Positions 29,149-41,313 are shown, numbered from the stretch's first letter. The stretch is DNA of 64,000 bases from Hyphomicrobiales bacterium (GCA_930633495.1 CAKNFJ010000001.1:2229001-2293000), one strand, 5' to 3'. Numbers and translations: made by a program. Notes: a model not told the origin generated them from the letters alone.

Positions 29149-30677
29149 ATGGAGTTATTGAGTGTCATCCGCCGCTGGCATGGGCGGAATCATCTTTCGA
29201 TCCGGGAGATTTCCCGGCGCACGGGGCTCTCGCGGAATACGGTTCGCAAGTATCTGCGTGCGGATAGCGTCGAGCCCCGGTTTCATGTTCCCGACCGGCC
29301 GAGCAAACTCGATCCCTATGCCGACAAGCTCTCGGCGATGCTTCGGATCGAAGGCGGCAAGTCGCGCAAGCACAAGCGCACGGTCCGCCAGTTGCATGCC
29401 GATCTGATTTTGCTCGGTTATGAGGGCTCCTACAATCGGGTCGCGGCCTTTGCCCGGGACTGGAAGGCAGCCCGCCTGCGCGAGCAGCAGACCAGCGGCC
29501 GTGGCACCTTCGTCCCCCGGCCTTTGTGCCGGGTGAAGCGTTCCAGTTCGACTGGTCGGAGGACTGGGCGATCATCGCTGGCGAGCGCACCAAGCTGCAG
29601 GTGGCGCATGTGAAGCTGTCCTACAGCCGCGCCTTCACACTGCGAGCCTACCCGCTGCAGACCCATGAGATGCTGTTCGACGCCCATAACCACGCCTTCC
29701 GGGCGCTGGGCGGCGTGCCGCGGCGGGGCATTTACGACAATATGAAAACGGCCGTAGACAAGGTCGGCCGCGGCAAGGACCGCCAGGTCAATATCCGCTT
29801 CTCGGCCATGGTCAGCCACTTCCTGTTCGAAGCCGAGTTCTGCAATCCGGCATCAGGCTGGGAGAAGGGGCAGATCGAGAAGAACGTCCAGGATGCCAGG
29901 CATCGACTCTGGCAGCCTCTGCCGAACTTCCCGTCGCTGGAGGCACTGAACGACTGGCTGGAGACCCGGTGTCGGGAGTTATGGTCGCAGACCGCGCACG
30001 GCACCCAACCTGGAACGGTTGCCGATGTCTGGACTGAAGAGATCCGGCACCTGATGGCGATGCCGCGCCCCTTCGATGGCTTCGTCGAGTACGCCAAGCG
30101 CGTCTCCCCAACCTGCCTGGTCCATCTGGAACGCAATCGTTACAGCGTGCCGGCGTCCTTCGCGAACCGCCCGGTCAGCTTGCGCGTCTATCCCGATCGC
30201 ATCCTCATTGTCGCTGAGGGACAGGTGATCTGCGAACATCGCCGGGTCTTCACCCGCTCGCATGATCGTCTCAGCCGGACAGTCTACGACTGGCGACATT
30301 ATCTGGCGGTCCTCCAGCGCAAACCCGGGGCTCTGCGTAACGGTGCTCCCTTTGCCGAGATGCCGCCAGCCTTCCGATCCCTGCAGCAGCATCTGCTCAA
30401 GAGCCCGGGTGGCGAGCGGGAGGTGGTCGAGATCCTGGCTCTGGTCCTGCAGCATGACGAACACATCGTGCTGACGGCGGTCGAACTGGCCCTGAAGGCC
30501 GGCGTGCCGACCAAGACCCACATCATCAACCTCCTTCACCGGCTGGTCGACGGCACGCCGTTGACCACGCCGACGGTCGACACCCCTTCGGTCCTTGCGT
30601 TGACCACCGAGCCGCGCGCCAATGTCGAACGCTATGACGCCCTGCGCCAAGCCGAGGACGTGCGCCATGCGTCATAA
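29149..30677 (+). pseudogene. istA: istA transposase, frameshifted
   Basis: IS21 transposase with N-terminal helix-turn-helix ([21 protein letters not shown]) and DDE integrase core ([29 protein letters not shown]). Compared with copy B, a T is missing between 29518 and 29519 in the run GTCCCCCGG, so the frame breaks after GRGTFVP and continues in another frame from about 29526. A product truncated near residue 150 lacks the catalytic core. The ATG at 29149 has GGAG upstream; a TTG at 29089 is possible. Copy B could act in trans. Confidence 0.9.
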
Positions 30678-31461
30678 CCCTGCGAGCGGCGCCATCGCCA
30701 TCATGCTGCGTAGCCTCAAGATGCACGGCATGGCCCAGGCCGTCGGCGAACTGACGGAGCAGGGATCGCCGGCCTTCGAGGCCGCCGTGCCGATCCTCTC
30801 GCAACTCCTGAAGGCGGAGATGGCCGAAAGAGAGGTCCGATCAACGGCCTACCAACTCAAGGCCGCGCGCTTCCCGGCCTATCGCGACCTCAACGGCTTC
30901 GACTTCGCCAGCAGTGAGATCAACGAGGCGCTCGTTCGCCAACTGCATTGTTGCGAGTTCCTCCAGGACGCCGACAACGTCGTCCTGGTGGGAGGGCCGG
31001 GCACCGGCAAGACCCACGTCGCCACGGCTCTCGGCGTCCAGGCCATCGAGCACCATCACAAGCGGGTCCGCTTCTTCTCCACGGTCGAACTCGTCAATGC
31101 CCTCGAGCAGGAAAAGGCCCAGGGCAAGGCTGGACAGATGGCCGCCGGGCTCGCTTACGCCGATCTCGTCATCCTCGATGAGCTCGGATACCTGCCCTTC
31201 AGCGCGTCGGGTGGTGCCTTGCTCTTCCACTTGCTGAGCAAGCTCTACGAGCGCACCAGCGTCGTCATCACCACCAATCTCAGCTTCTCCGAATGGGCCA
31301 CCGTCTTCGGCGATGCCAAGATGACCACCGCCTTGCTCGATCGGCTCACGCACCACTGCCACATCATCGAAACCGGAAACGACAGCTTCCGCTTCAAGAA
31401 CAGCTCCGCGAAACCCGACAAGCCAGCCAGGGAGAAAGCCAAAAACTTGACCGCAACCTGA
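30667..31461 (+). CDS. istB: IS21 helper ATPase IstB, copy A
   Basis: About 264 residues from [17 protein letters not shown]+ ATPase of the DnaC/IstB group: Walker [10 protein letters not shown], Walker [12 protein letters not shown], arginine-finger region [13 protein letters not shown]. It overlaps istA by 11 bases (translational coupling). Works with IstA as ATP-dependent regulator of target choice. Intact here although its istA is broken. Confidence 0.93.
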   Translation: MRHNPASGAIAIMLRSLKMHGMAQAVGELTEQGSPAFEAAVPILSQLLKAEMAEREVRSTAYQLKAARFPAYRDLNGFDFASSEINEALVRQLHCCEFLQDADNVVLVGGPGTGKTHVATALGVQAIEHHHKRVRFFSTVELVNALEQEKAQGKAGQMAAGLAYADLVILDELGYLPFSASGGALLFHLLSKLYERTSVVITTNLSFSEWATVFGDAKMTTALLDRLTHHCHIIETGNDSFRFKNSSAKPDKPAREKAKNLTAT

Positions 31462-31531
31462 ACCACAAACACCATCTGGGCGGGTCACTTCTCAGTGGAA
31501 ACCCCGGGTCACTTCTCGGCGGAAATCAACA

Positions 31532-32654
31532 TGCTGTCCTCTTCGATGGCAGCGGCATCTCGGTGAATCTCGTCGCGATGTGCCTCTGGGTCCCGCTCTT
31601 CCAGCGGAACGCCGCCAGCTTCACTGACCGGCTTCGCATCGACGGTCTCGACATCCTTGTGCTCTTCCGGAATGTCGGCGAATTGAACGGGAGCATCCGG
31701 GACCACCGCGACGGAGAAGTTCACGAGCTCAGGTTCGGCGAGGATAGCCTCGTAATCCTTTTTGGAAGGCCGACGAAGACGCTTGTCCCGCTGACGATCC
31801 TCAGGGGTCATTGTGCGCGCCTCTACAAGGAGTTCCTGCTCGATCCTGATCCGGGTCTCGACAAGGGTTTCCCAGGCCACATATTGCCCAGCTTCGGTTT
31901 TCTTCCGAGCGATCTCGACGACCTCTTTCCAGACAGCCAGGTTGATCGAGGCGACGTCAGCGGCCTTGAGGCAAGGGATTGGGACCCACTCCTTGCCCTT
32001 CTCGTCGAGCACCAGGATCACGGTTAGATCGAGAGGATCGATCTTCACGAGATACTGACGGCCAAGATGCCCGCCGCGGCGCTTCAGCTGGACAAGCTCA
32101 GGCGAGCTGTAGATCAGCCCCATGAACTCAATACCGCGGCGCTGGATCGTACGCTGCACGACGAGCCCGATCAGTGCGTCCAGATCGGACGCCTTTGGCG
32201 GAACACGCACTCCGTAGCCAGACACATCCTCCCATGCCTGGAGAGGCGTCTTTCCGAGCAAACCGGCATGCGGACGGTTATGATAGATGTCCACGACCCA
32301 CGTCTTAAAGAGCTCTTCGAGCTTCTGGTGGGACATGATGGCGAGCCCCTTGGAATCGTACTCGCCCTTGTTGACGACGTTGTTGAATGTCCGGCCAGGC
32401 ATCGGCGCGACGAAGTCGGAGCTGACCTCGCGGAAAAATCGCTCGACCCGGCCCTTCAGCCAGGGCTTCCGGCGCGGCGTATATCGCAACTCCATCAGCA
32501 GTTGCCCGGCGGCGGCCCGCATCGAATGCGAATGGAACTCTTTCGCGTTATCGAGCACCAAAACCTCAGGAACACCGAGGACCGGCCATTCGGTCTTCAG
32601 CCCCGCACCCTCCAGGTCCTTGGGCTGAACACCCATGCGAAGCATATCCATGAT
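31532..32654 (-). pseudogene. tniA: tniA transposase, internal fragment
   Basis: About 374 codons between the two IS21 copies. It has the second catalytic Asp (VLVLDNAKEFHS) and the catalytic Glu (KPWLKGRVERFF) of a Mu/Tn7/TniA-type DDE integrase core, followed by the Mu-type beta-barrel region (GGHLGRQYLVKIDPLDLTV). The first Asp and everything before it, including the end-binding helix-turn-helix domains, are gone. Its last codons run into IS copy A. The gene is therefore inactive. Confidence 0.88.
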
Positions 32655-32724
32655 TGTTGATTTCCGCCGAGAAGTGACCCGGGGTTTCCACTGAGAAGTG
32701 ACCCGCCCAGATGGTGTTTGTGGT

Positions 32725-33519
32725 TCAGGTTGCGGTCAAGTTTTTGGCTTTCTCCCTGGCTGGCTTGTCGGGTTTCGCGGAGCTGTTCTTGAAGCGGAAG
32801 CTGTCGTTTCCGGTTTCGATGATGTGGCAGTGGTGCGTGAGCCGATCGAGCAAGGCGGTGGTCATCTTGGCATCGCCGAAGACGGTGGCCCATTCGGAGA
32901 AGCTGAGATTGGTGGTGATGACGACGCTGGTGCGCTCGTAGAGCTTGCTCAGCAAGTGGAAGAGCAAGGCACCACCCGACGCGCTGAAGGGCAGGTATCC
33001 GAGCTCATCGAGGATGACGAGATCGGCGTAAGCGAGCCCGGCGGCCATCTGTCCAGCCTTGCCCCGGGCCTTTTCCTGCTCGAGGGCATTGACGAGTTCG
33101 ACCGTGGAGAAGAAGCGGACCCGCTTGTGATGGTGCTCGATGGCCTGGACGCCGAGAGCCGTGGCGACGTGGGTCTTGCCGGTGCCCGGCCCTCCCACCA
33201 GGACGACGTTGTCGGCGTCCTGGAGGAACTCGCAACAATGCAGTTGGCGAACGAGCGCCTCGTTGATCTCACTGCTGGCGAAGTCGAAGCCGTTGAGGTC
33301 GCGATAGGCCGGGAAGCGCGCGGCCTTGAGTTGGTAGGCCGTTGATCGGACCTCTCTTTCGGCCATCTCCGCCTTCAGGAGTTGCGAGAGGATCGGCACG
33401 GCGGCCTCGAAGGCCGGCGATCCCTGCTCCGTCAGTTCGCCGACGGCCTGGGCCATGCCGTGCATCTTGAGGCTACGCAGCATGATGGCGATGGCGCCGC
33501 TCGCAGGGTTATGACGCAT
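32725..33519 (-). CDS. istB: IS21 helper ATPase IstB, copy B
   Basis: Same protein as in copy A except for one residue (EQEKARGK here, EQEKAQGK there). Walker [10 protein letters not shown] and Walker [10 protein letters not shown] are intact. Translation is coupled to istA through an 11-base overlap. Start at [10 protein letters not shown]. Confidence 0.93.
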   Translation of the reverse strand: MRHNPASGAIAIMLRSLKMHGMAQAVGELTEQGSPAFEAAVPILSQLLKAEMAEREVRSTAYQLKAARFPAYRDLNGFDFASSEINEALVRQLHCCEFLQDADNVVLVGGPGTGKTHVATALGVQAIEHHHKRVRFFSTVELVNALEQEKARGKAGQMAAGLAYADLVILDELGYLPFSASGGALLFHLLSKLYERTSVVITTNLSFSEWATVFGDAKMTTALLDRLTHHCHIIETGNDSFRFKNSSAKPDKPAREKAKNLTAT

Positions 33520-35038
33520 GGCGCACGTCCTCGGCTTGGCGCAGGGCGTCATAGCGTTCGACATTGGCGCGCGGCTCGGTGGTCAACGCAAGGACCGAAG
33601 GGGTGTCGACCGTCGGCGTGGTCAACGGCGTGCCGTCGACCAGCCGGTGAAGGAGGTTGATGATGTGGGTCTTGGTCGGCACGCCGGCCTTCAGGGCCAG
33701 TTCGACCGCCGTCAGCACGATGTGTTCGTCATGCTGCAGGACCAGAGCCAGGATCTCGACCACCTCCCGCTCGCCACCCGGGCTCTTGAGCAGATGCTGC
33801 TGCAGGGATCGGAAGGCTGGCGGCATCTCGGCAAAGGGAGCACCGTTACGCAGAGCCCCGGGTTTGCGCTGGAGGACCGCCAGATAATGTCGCCAGTCGT
33901 AGACTGTCCGGCTGAGACGATCATGCGAGCGGGTGAAGACCCGGCGATGTTCGCAGATCACCTGTCCCTCAGCGACAATGAGGATGCGATCGGGATAGAC
34001 GCGCAAGCTGACCGGGCGGTTCGCGAAGGACGCCGGCACGCTGTAACGATTGCGTTCCAGATGGACCAGGCAGGTTGGGGAGACGCGCTTGGCGTACTCG
34101 ACGAAGCCATCGAAGGGGCGCGGCATCGCCATCAGGTGCCGGATCTCTTCAGTCCAGACATCGGCAACCGTTCCAGGTTGGGTGCCGTGCGCGGTCTGCG
34201 ACCATAACTCCCGACACCGGGTCTCCAGCCAGTCGTTCAGTGCCTCCAGCGACGGGAAGTTCGGCAGAGGCTGCCAGAGTCGATGCCTGGCATCCTGGAC
34301 GTTCTTCTCGATCTGCCCCTTCTCCCAGCCTGATGCCGGATTGCAGAACTCGGCTTCGAACAGGAAGTGGCTGACCATGGCCGAGAAGCGGATATTGACC
34401 TGGCGGTCCTTGCCGCGGCCGACCTTGTCTACGGCCGTTTTCATATTGTCGTAAATGCCCCGCCGCGGCACGCCGCCCAGCGCCCGGAAGGCGTGGTTAT
34501 GGGCGTCGAACAGCATCTCATGGGTCTGCAGCGGGTAGGCTCGCAGTGTGAAGGCGCGGCTGTAGGACAGCTTCACATGCGCCACCTGCAGCTTGGTGCG
34601 CTCGCCAGCGATGATCGCCCAGTCCTCCGACCAGTCGAACTGGAACGCTTCACCCGGCACAAAGGCCAGGGGGACGAAGGTGCCACGGCCGCTGGTCTGC
34701 TGCTCGCGCAGGCGGGCTGCCTTCCAGTCCCGGGCAAAGGCCGCGACCCGATTGTAGGAGCCCTCATAACCGAGCAAAATCAGATCGGCATGCAACTGGC
34801 GGACCGTGCGCTTGTGCTTGCGCGACTTGCCGCCTTCGATCCGAAGCATCGCCGAGAGCTTGTCGGCATAGGGATCGAGTTTGCTCGGCCGGTCGGGAAC
34901 ATGAAACCGGGGCTCGACGCTATCCGCACGCAGATACTTGCGAACCGTATTCCGCGAGAGCCCCGTGCGCCGGGAAATCTCCCGGATCGAAAGATGATTC
35001 CGCCCATGCCAGCGGCGGATGACACTCAATAACTCCAT
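33509..35038 (-). CDS. istA: IS21 transposase IstA, copy B (intact)
   Basis: A 509-residue IS21 transposase from the ATG at 35038 with GGAG upstream. Domains in order: Hin-like helix-turn-helix ([16 protein letters not shown]), DDE core with [25 protein letters not shown] and the Glu in [13 protein letters not shown], then a C-terminal beta region ([20 protein letters not shown]). Unlike copy A the frame is uninterrupted ([18 protein letters not shown]), so this copy can supply transposase to both. Confidence 0.94.
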   Translation of the reverse strand: MELLSVIRRWHGRNHLSIREISRRTGLSRNTVRKYLRADSVEPRFHVPDRPSKLDPYADKLSAMLRIEGGKSRKHKRTVRQLHADLILLGYEGSYNRVAAFARDWKAARLREQQTSGRGTFVPLAFVPGEAFQFDWSEDWAIIAGERTKLQVAHVKLSYSRAFTLRAYPLQTHEMLFDAHNHAFRALGGVPRRGIYDNMKTAVDKVGRGKDRQVNIRFSAMVSHFLFEAEFCNPASGWEKGQIEKNVQDARHRLWQPLPNFPSLEALNDWLETRCRELWSQTAHGTQPGTVADVWTEEIRHLMAMPRPFDGFVEYAKRVSPTCLVHLERNRYSVPASFANRPVSLRVYPDRILIVAEGQVICEHRRVFTRSHDRLSRTVYDWRHYLAVLQRKPGALRNGAPFAEMPPAFRSLQQHLLKSPGGEREVVEILALVLQHDEHIVLTAVELALKAGVPTKTHIINLLHRLVDGTPLTTPTVDTPSVLALTTEPRANVERYDALRQAEDVRHAS

Positions 35039-35361
35039 GTCGATCACTCCGAGGTCCCCCGCATAGCCCGCGTGAGACGTGGTCAAAACATGGGTCAATT
35101 CTCGATGGAAAAATCCCCGCCTAACGGGTCAATTCTCGACGGAAATCAACACATCAGGCGAGCCAAGCCGCGTCGTTGCGCCTTTTCCATGGCCACGCTT
35201 TCGTCAACGAAAGGGCACGGCCGCATTCTGGCGCCAATCCCCCAACGGCGAACACCGCGTAACCGTAACAATCCCTCCGATGCGGCAGAGCGTAGCCCCG
35301 CCCGTCTTCTTGACGACTCGGCCAAACCCGTTCAGCGTCCATGCAGGGGTGAGGAAAAGTC

Positions 35362-36384
35362 ATGCGGCGCATCGCAACGGCCGTTTTCGGAGCAGCGGCT
35401 CTGTTCATTGCGAATGCGATGCCCGATCCGTCACTCGCCACCGAAGGCGGCGCCAGTCTCTACGTTCCCGGATTTCGCGGACCGGGCGCCGGTATCGTCC
35501 CGCCGCCCGGCTTCTATTTCGAGAACGATTTCTATTCCTATTCCGGGCGCCTGTCCGCGAGCCGGCAAACACAGATCGGCGGCGCCGTGCTGGGCAACGT
35601 CAAGGTTCAGGCGCGCGTCGATTTCGTCACGCCGACCTGGGTCACTCCGATCGAGATTTTCGGCGGCAATCTGGGCTTTGCCCTGACCTTGCCTTTCGGC
35701 CAGCCGCGCATCAGCGCCGGAGCGTTGATCACCGCCCCCCGCCTCGGCCGTGCCTTCGGAGCGAAGCTACGGGACTCTGCCTTCCTGTTCGGTGATCCGG
35801 TCGTGACCAGCTTTGTCGGCTGGCATGCCGGCAATTTCCACTGGCAGGTCGGCGGCGCGGTCAACATCCCGTCGGGCACCTATCGCGACGGTTCCCTGTC
35901 CAACCTGTCGTTCAACCGCTGGATCGGCGACATCTACGCCGCGGCGACCTGGCTCGACCCGAAGATCGGCCTCGATGTCTCGGGCGCGGTGGGTTTTGAG
36001 ATCAACGGCAAGAATGACGATACGGACTACAAGAGCGGCAATGCCGTGCATGTCGACCTCGCCGTCAGCCAGTATTTCACCAAGGAATTCTCGGTCGGAG
36101 CGCTGTTCGCCCACTACCAGCAGATCACCGGCGACAGCGGCGCCGGTGCCTCGCTCGGCCCCTATAAGGGCCGCGTGACCGCCGTCGGCGGCACGGTCGC
36201 CTATTCCTTCGCCGTCGCCGGCACGCCGGTCACGGCGCGCCTCAAGGTCCTGCGCGAAGTGAGCGTCGACAACCGGCCGCAAGGAACGATCGGTCTCTTC
36301 AGCATCGCCTTCCCGCTCGGGCCTGTCGCGCAGGCCGCGCCGCCTCCGGAACCCGTGCCGGGCGCGCGCGTGGTGAAGCACTAG
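35362..36384 (+). CDS. SphA/MetA-pathway type outer-membrane beta-barrel protein
   Basis: 340 residues with a signal peptide (MRRIATAVFGAAALFIANAMPDPSLA) and alternating beta strands with aromatic girdles (GFYFENDFYSYSGRL, NRWIGDIYAAATWLDP, FSVGALFAHYQQITGD). It matches the phenol-degradation MetA/SphA family of outer-membrane proteins proposed to take up hydrophobic substrates. It ends in a short Pro-rich tail (AAPPPEPVPGARVVKH) rather than the usual terminal Phe. The 210 bases between IS copy B and this gene have no other coding signal and must hold its promoter. Confidence 0.75.
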   Translation: MRRIATAVFGAAALFIANAMPDPSLATEGGASLYVPGFRGPGAGIVPPPGFYFENDFYSYSGRLSASRQTQIGGAVLGNVKVQARVDFVTPTWVTPIEIFGGNLGFALTLPFGQPRISAGALITAPRLGRAFGAKLRDSAFLFGDPVVTSFVGWHAGNFHWQVGGAVNIPSGTYRDGSLSNLSFNRWIGDIYAAATWLDPKIGLDVSGAVGFEINGKNDDTDYKSGNAVHVDLAVSQYFTKEFSVGALFAHYQQITGDSGAGASLGPYKGRVTAVGGTVAYSFAVAGTPVTARLKVLREVSVDNRPQGTIGLFSIAFPLGPVAQAAPPPEPVPGARVVKH

Positions 36385-36518
36385 AGCGTTTTCGAGCGGC
36401 GGGAGCCGGCCCGGACGAGGCCGCGCTTTTCAGAAGGCTGGCAAGCGGCTACTGGGCATCGAGGCGAAGCGCCGCGCGTCGTGGCGGTTTCGCCGACAGC
36501 CCGGACGGTCCCGACATC

Positions 36519-36992
36519 ATGGCCCAGACAACCCCCGCCACACTGGCGCTGAAGCGACTCGGCATCGCTTTCGAATTGCATGCCTATGCCTATGATCCGA
36601 ATGCCGAACGCGTCGGGATGCAGGCGGCCGAGGCCCTGGGCGAGCCGGCACAGCGCGTGCTCAAGACCCTGATCGCGCAGGTCGACGGCAAGCCGGTCTG
36701 CATCGTGCTGGCCTCCGACCGCGAGGCGAGCATGAAGAAGGTCGCGGCGGCCTTCGGCGGCAAGTCGGCGACAATGATGCCCGTACCGGATGCCGAGCGG
36801 CTGACGGGCTACAAGGTGGGCGGCGTCAGCCCCTTCGGCCAGAAGCGCAAGCTGCCGACGATTATCGACGCAGCGGCCTCGGCCGAGGCCCGGGTCTACG
36901 TCAATGGCGGGCAGCGCGGCCTGCAGATCGCGCTTGCGCCGGCCGATCTTCTGCGCGGTGCCGAGGCACGCAGCAGCGCGATCACGGCCTGA
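36519..36992 (+). CDS. ybaK: Cys-tRNA(Pro)/aminoacyl-tRNA deacylase YbaK
   Basis: 157 residues of the YbaK/EbsC editing fold: MAQTTPATLALKRLGIAFELH, the conserved Lys in RVLKTLIAQVDG, and the GYKVGGVSPFGQKRKLPTII block containing the active-site GxxP loop. The free-standing domain clears Cys mischarged on tRNA(Pro). Length is normal. It stands alone between the outer-membrane protein and the ABC-F gene. Confidence 0.92.
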   Translation: MAQTTPATLALKRLGIAFELHAYAYDPNAERVGMQAAEALGEPAQRVLKTLIAQVDGKPVCIVLASDREASMKKVAAAFGGKSATMMPVPDAERLTGYKVGGVSPFGQKRKLPTIIDAAASAEARVYVNGGQRGLQIALAPADLLRGAEARSSAITA

Positions 36993-37132
36993 TCGCGGCC
37001 TCGCGCCGCCTTTCCCCTTTCGCCCCGATCGCGTAGAGCGCTCTCCGGACAGATCGGATCGCCATCCCGTCATTGCGAGGAGCGCAATGAAGGGGTGGCG
37101 ACCCGCACATCGCTTCAAGGTTTCCCATTTTC

Positions 37133-38755
<1,623 letters not shown>

Positions 38756-38882
38756 GGAGAAAACACGTCGTCGTTCTTGGGCGAGGCCCCCGGCTGTTCG
38801 GTTCGTTCTGAGCACCGTCTTGGAAAGCACAATGGATCGAAGGCTTTCCAGAGCACAGCGACGGAGGTGACAGGCGCGGGGA

Positions 38883-39099
38883 ACCCCTCCCCCTTGTGGG
38901 GAGGGGCAGGGGTGGGGGTCGCAAAGTCAGGCCGCACGGCCGGGGATATTTACCGTTCTGCCGATACTAGCAGCGCCTCACCAAGCGAGACCACCCCCAT
39001 CCCCATACCCTTCCCCACAAGGGGGAAGGGAGGAGCCCGCCCCGGCACCCGTCTGCCCGACACGAACCGGACAGCCGTGGGTCAAGCCCGAGCATGACG
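38883..39099. repeat. Intergenic repeat region (two families), no gene in 38756-39109
   Basis: Inverted arms CCCCTCCCCCTTGTGGGGAGG (within 38883-38919) and CTTCCCCACAAGGGGGAAGG (within 38992-39033) form a larger copy of the REP-like element seen near 1751. It is followed at 39079-39099 by one end (GGGTCAAGCCCGAGCATGACG) of the other dispersed repeat family. The gap lies between convergent genes and shows no coding potential. Confidence 0.65.
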
Positions 39100-39109
39100 C
39101 GCCTTCTCT

Positions 39110-40039
39110 CTACCGCGCGAAGACCGACCAGCCGGTCGCTTCGGCCAGCCGCTCCAGTGCCAGCGTGCCGAGCAGGGAGTTGCCGTTGGCGTTGAGCCCC
39201 GGCGACCAGACCGCGATCGCGGCCTTGCCCGGCGCGATGGCGAGGATGCCGCCGCCGACGCCGGACTTGCCGGGCAGGCCGACGCGGAAGGCGAAGTCGC
39301 CCGAGGCGTCATAATGCCCGCAGGTCAGCATCAGCGCGTTGATGCGCCGGGCCCGCTGGGCCGAGACGACGCGCGGCCCGCCCGGCTCATAGAGCCCGCC
39401 ATGCATCAGGAAGCGGCCGGCCATGGCGAGCTGACGGCAGCTCATGGCGATGGCGCATTGGTGGAAATAGACGCCGAGCGTCAGCTCCGGCGCATGGGTG
39501 ATGTTGCCGAAAGCCTTCATGTAGTTGGCGAGCGCGCTGTTGCGAAAGCCGGTCGCCTGCTCGGCCCGCGCCACCGCCTCGTCGATGATGATCGCATCGT
39601 CATCGGCCAGATAGCGCACGAAGCGCAGCAATTCGCCGATCGCGACACGCGGCTCATGGCCGGCGAGATTGACGTCGGCGACGACGAGGGCGCCGGCGTT
39701 GATGAAGGGGTTGCGCGGCACGCCCTGCTCGCGCTCGAGCTGGACGATGGAATTGAACGGCGTGCCGGAAGGCTCGCGCCCGACCCGGCGCCAGAGCGTG
39801 TCGCCGATCTTGCCGAGCGCCTGGGTCAGGGCGAAGACCTTGGAGACGCTCTGGATCGAGAAGGGCTCGTCGCTGTCGCCGGCGGCATGGACGGCGCCGT
39901 CTGCGGTGACGATGCAGAGTCCGAACTGGCGCGGATCGATGCGGGCAAGCGGCGGAATATAGGTGGCGACCTCGCCGCGTTCGGCGGCGTCGCGCATCTC
40001 CTCGGCGATGTCGCGGACGAGCCGCGCGATATCCACCAC
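39110..40039 (-). CDS. glsA: Glutaminase A
   Basis: 309 residues of the serine-dependent beta-lactamase-like glutaminase family, which converts glutamine to glutamate and ammonia. The catalytic Ser-x-x-Lys is SVSK in [27 protein letters not shown] and [21 protein letters not shown] are conserved. The C-terminal [22 protein letters not shown] completes the fold. Length is normal for GlsA (about 308). A single-gene unit as far as visible. Confidence 0.95.
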   Translation of the reverse strand: MVDIARLVRDIAEEMRDAAERGEVATYIPPLARIDPRQFGLCIVTADGAVHAAGDSDEPFSIQSVSKVFALTQALGKIGDTLWRRVGREPSGTPFNSIVQLEREQGVPRNPFINAGALVVADVNLAGHEPRVAIGELLRFVRYLADDDAIIIDEAVARAEQATGFRNSALANYMKAFGNITHAPELTLGVYFHQCAIAMSCRQLAMAGRFLMHGGLYEPGGPRVVSAQRARRINALMLTCGHYDASGDFAFRVGLPGKSGVGGGILAIAPGKAAIAVWSPGLNANGNSLLGTLALERLAEATGWSVFAR

Positions 40040-40122
40040 GCTTAGGCCTCCCGGCTGTTGCGGATGTCAGGCAAAGCCCAGCCGCGCCGGCCGGTCAAGG
40101 CCAGGACAAGCGAAACCGCCGA

Positions 40123-41313
40123 TCATTGCAGGTGCAGCGTCTCGCCGGAGGCGGCGCCATCGACCACCGGGCGCTGGGACGCGATCACGCAGAGCGATTT
40201 GCCGCGCGATTTCGCCTGGTACAGCGCCGCATCCGCCGCCGACATCAGACTGTTCATGTCGCGGCCATGCTCAGGGGCAAGCGCGATGCCGACCGAGGCG
40301 CCGATCTGGAGCCGGTGCCCGCTGTCGAGTTCGTAGGGCTGCGAGATTTCTCGCACGATCCGCTCGCCGAAGCGCTGGAGCTGCGTGCGCTCGGTCTGTT
40401 CGGACAGGACAACGAACTCGTCGCCGCCGATGCGCGCCGCGATATCCGAAGAGCGAACGAAGCTGCGCAGCCGCTCGGCCACAAGCTGGAGCAGCGCATC
40501 CCCTGCCATATGGCCGTAATTGTCGTTGACCGCCTTGAAGCCGTCGAGATCGAGATAGACCAGCGCCAGCCGCTTGGACGACGCCCCGTTTTCGAATTTG
40601 GCGGCAAAGGCCTTCGCCAGACCGGCGCGATTCGACAGGCCGGTGAGGATGTCGTGTCGCGCATGGAAGGCGTTCTCGCGCTCGGCCCGCATGGTCGAGA
40701 TCAGCATCGCGTTCAGCTTGTAGGCCGCGGCCGTCATGCTGAAGAGGTAGAAAGGGATCTGCATGAAGGTGATGAGCATCATCGGCTCGGACAGGAACGG
40801 AGCGGCCAGCACGCAGGGTCCGAGCGTCAGCGCGACCATCACGCCGGCCATGCGCGGCGCGGCGAAGTTGCGGAAGCAGATCCCGCCGACCATGGCGGCT
40901 GCGGACAGGCAGGCGAGCGTCGCCGCGACCCAGTCCCCGCTCATCAGGCTCAGGAAGGTGCCGGCCCCGACACCGGCCGCCCAGGCGACACCGAGCAGGA
41001 GGTAGAGGTCCGTCGGCGTCGACTGCCCGCGCGCCGCCCGCTTGCGGGCCGCCAGCAGGACGAGCAGGCGCACCACGCAACACACGACCTCGAAGGCGCA
41101 CCAGAGCGTGAAGGGCAGCGTCGGGATGCGCCAGGCGATCAGGAAGGATACCGCCAGCGAGTTGATGACGCCGCCGGCGAAGATCGGCAGCGTGCCGTAG
41201 AGACTGCCGACCAGCGCAGCGCGGATCTCCGGCGGCACATCCGGGCCAGCATCCGCGAGCCAGCGCGTCACGCGCCAGCGCGGCAAGCTGAAACGGAGGA
41301 CTGGGGCACTCAT
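40123..41313 (-). CDS. Membrane-bound diguanylate cyclase
   Basis: 396 residues. The N-terminal 190 residues hold about six hydrophobic segments (for example VGSLYGTLPIFAGGVINSLAV, LTLGPCVLAAPFL), a membrane sensor region without a recognised name. The C-terminal GGDEF domain has active site RIGGDEF and an I-site RSSD exactly five residues before it, so feedback inhibition by c-di-GMP is expected. ATG at 41313 is chosen over the upstream TTG at 41349; AGAGGAG lies upstream. It is probably a single-gene unit. Confidence 0.9.
   Translation of the reverse strand: MSAPVLRFSLPRWRVTRWLADAGPDVPPEIRAALVGSLYGTLPIFAGGVINSLAVSFLIAWRIPTLPFTLWCAFEVVCCVVRLLVLLAARKRAARGQSTPTDLYLLLGVAWAAGVGAGTFLSLMSGDWVAATLACLSAAAMVGGICFRNFAAPRMAGVMVALTLGPCVLAAPFLSEPMMLITFMQIPFYLFSMTAAAYKLNAMLISTMRAERENAFHARHDILTGLSNRAGLAKAFAAKFENGASSKRLALVYLDLDGFKAVNDNYGHMAGDALLQLVAERLRSFVRSSDIAARIGGDEFVVLSEQTERTQLQRFGERIVREISQPYELDSGHRLQIGASVGIALAPEHGRDMNSLMSAADAALYQAKSRGKSLCVIASQRPVVDGAASGETLHLQ

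Larger units (their letters stand above)
29036..31531 (+). mobile_element. IS21-family insertion sequence, copy A
   Basis: 2496 bp bounded by TGTTGATTTCCG ... CGGAAATCAACA, with a second inner copy of the end motif (GAGAATTGACCC left, GGGTCACTTCTC right) at each side, as in IS21-type multiple binding sites. Target duplication TGCTGTC is at 29029-29035 and 31532-31538. It carries istA and istB. It is one base shorter than copy B owing to a deletion in istA, and one istB base also differs. Confidence 0.95.
21692..32654 (-). mobile_element. Tn5053/Tn7-type transposon remnant (tniA-tniB-tniQ-tniQ)
   Basis: From a TGT end beside gyrB the element contains two antitoxin-like fragments and, all on the minus strand with short gaps or overlaps, two tniQ genes, a tniB ATPase gene and a DDE transposase gene (tniA). 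tniA has lost its 5' part and is split by an IS21-family insertion. No resolvase or tnsA gene is visible. The end beyond tniA is missing: sequence past the second IS21 copy looks like ordinary chromosome. Base composition is lower in G+C than that of flanking housekeeping genes. The element should be unable to move unless helped in trans. Confidence 0.8.
32655..35151 (-). mobile_element. IS21-family insertion sequence, copy B (inverted)
   Basis: 2497 bp, same ends as copy A (TGTTGATTTCCG ... CGGAAATCAACA), in the opposite orientation, with intact istA and istB. The flanks TCCATGAT (left) and CATCAGGC (right) do not form a target duplication. Together with the lost 5' end of tniA this indicates a deletion or recombination at its outer edge. 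Confidence 0.94.

Noticed and set aside
29505..29530. Programmed frameshift in istA of copy A
   Set aside because: Copy B has one more T and an uninterrupted frame, so the difference is a deletion or a homopolymer error, not a recoding site.
29036..35151. Composite transposon made by the two IS21 copies
   Set aside because: The sequence between them is only a tniA fragment and the outer flanks show no shared duplication, so they look like two separate events.
35152..35441. Far end or 5' part of tniA beyond IS copy B, including a 95-codon minus-strand frame
   Set aside because: No TGT-type end, no AGNNNGACTC repeats and no transposase motifs; the frame overlaps the outer-membrane protein's signal peptide on the other strand.
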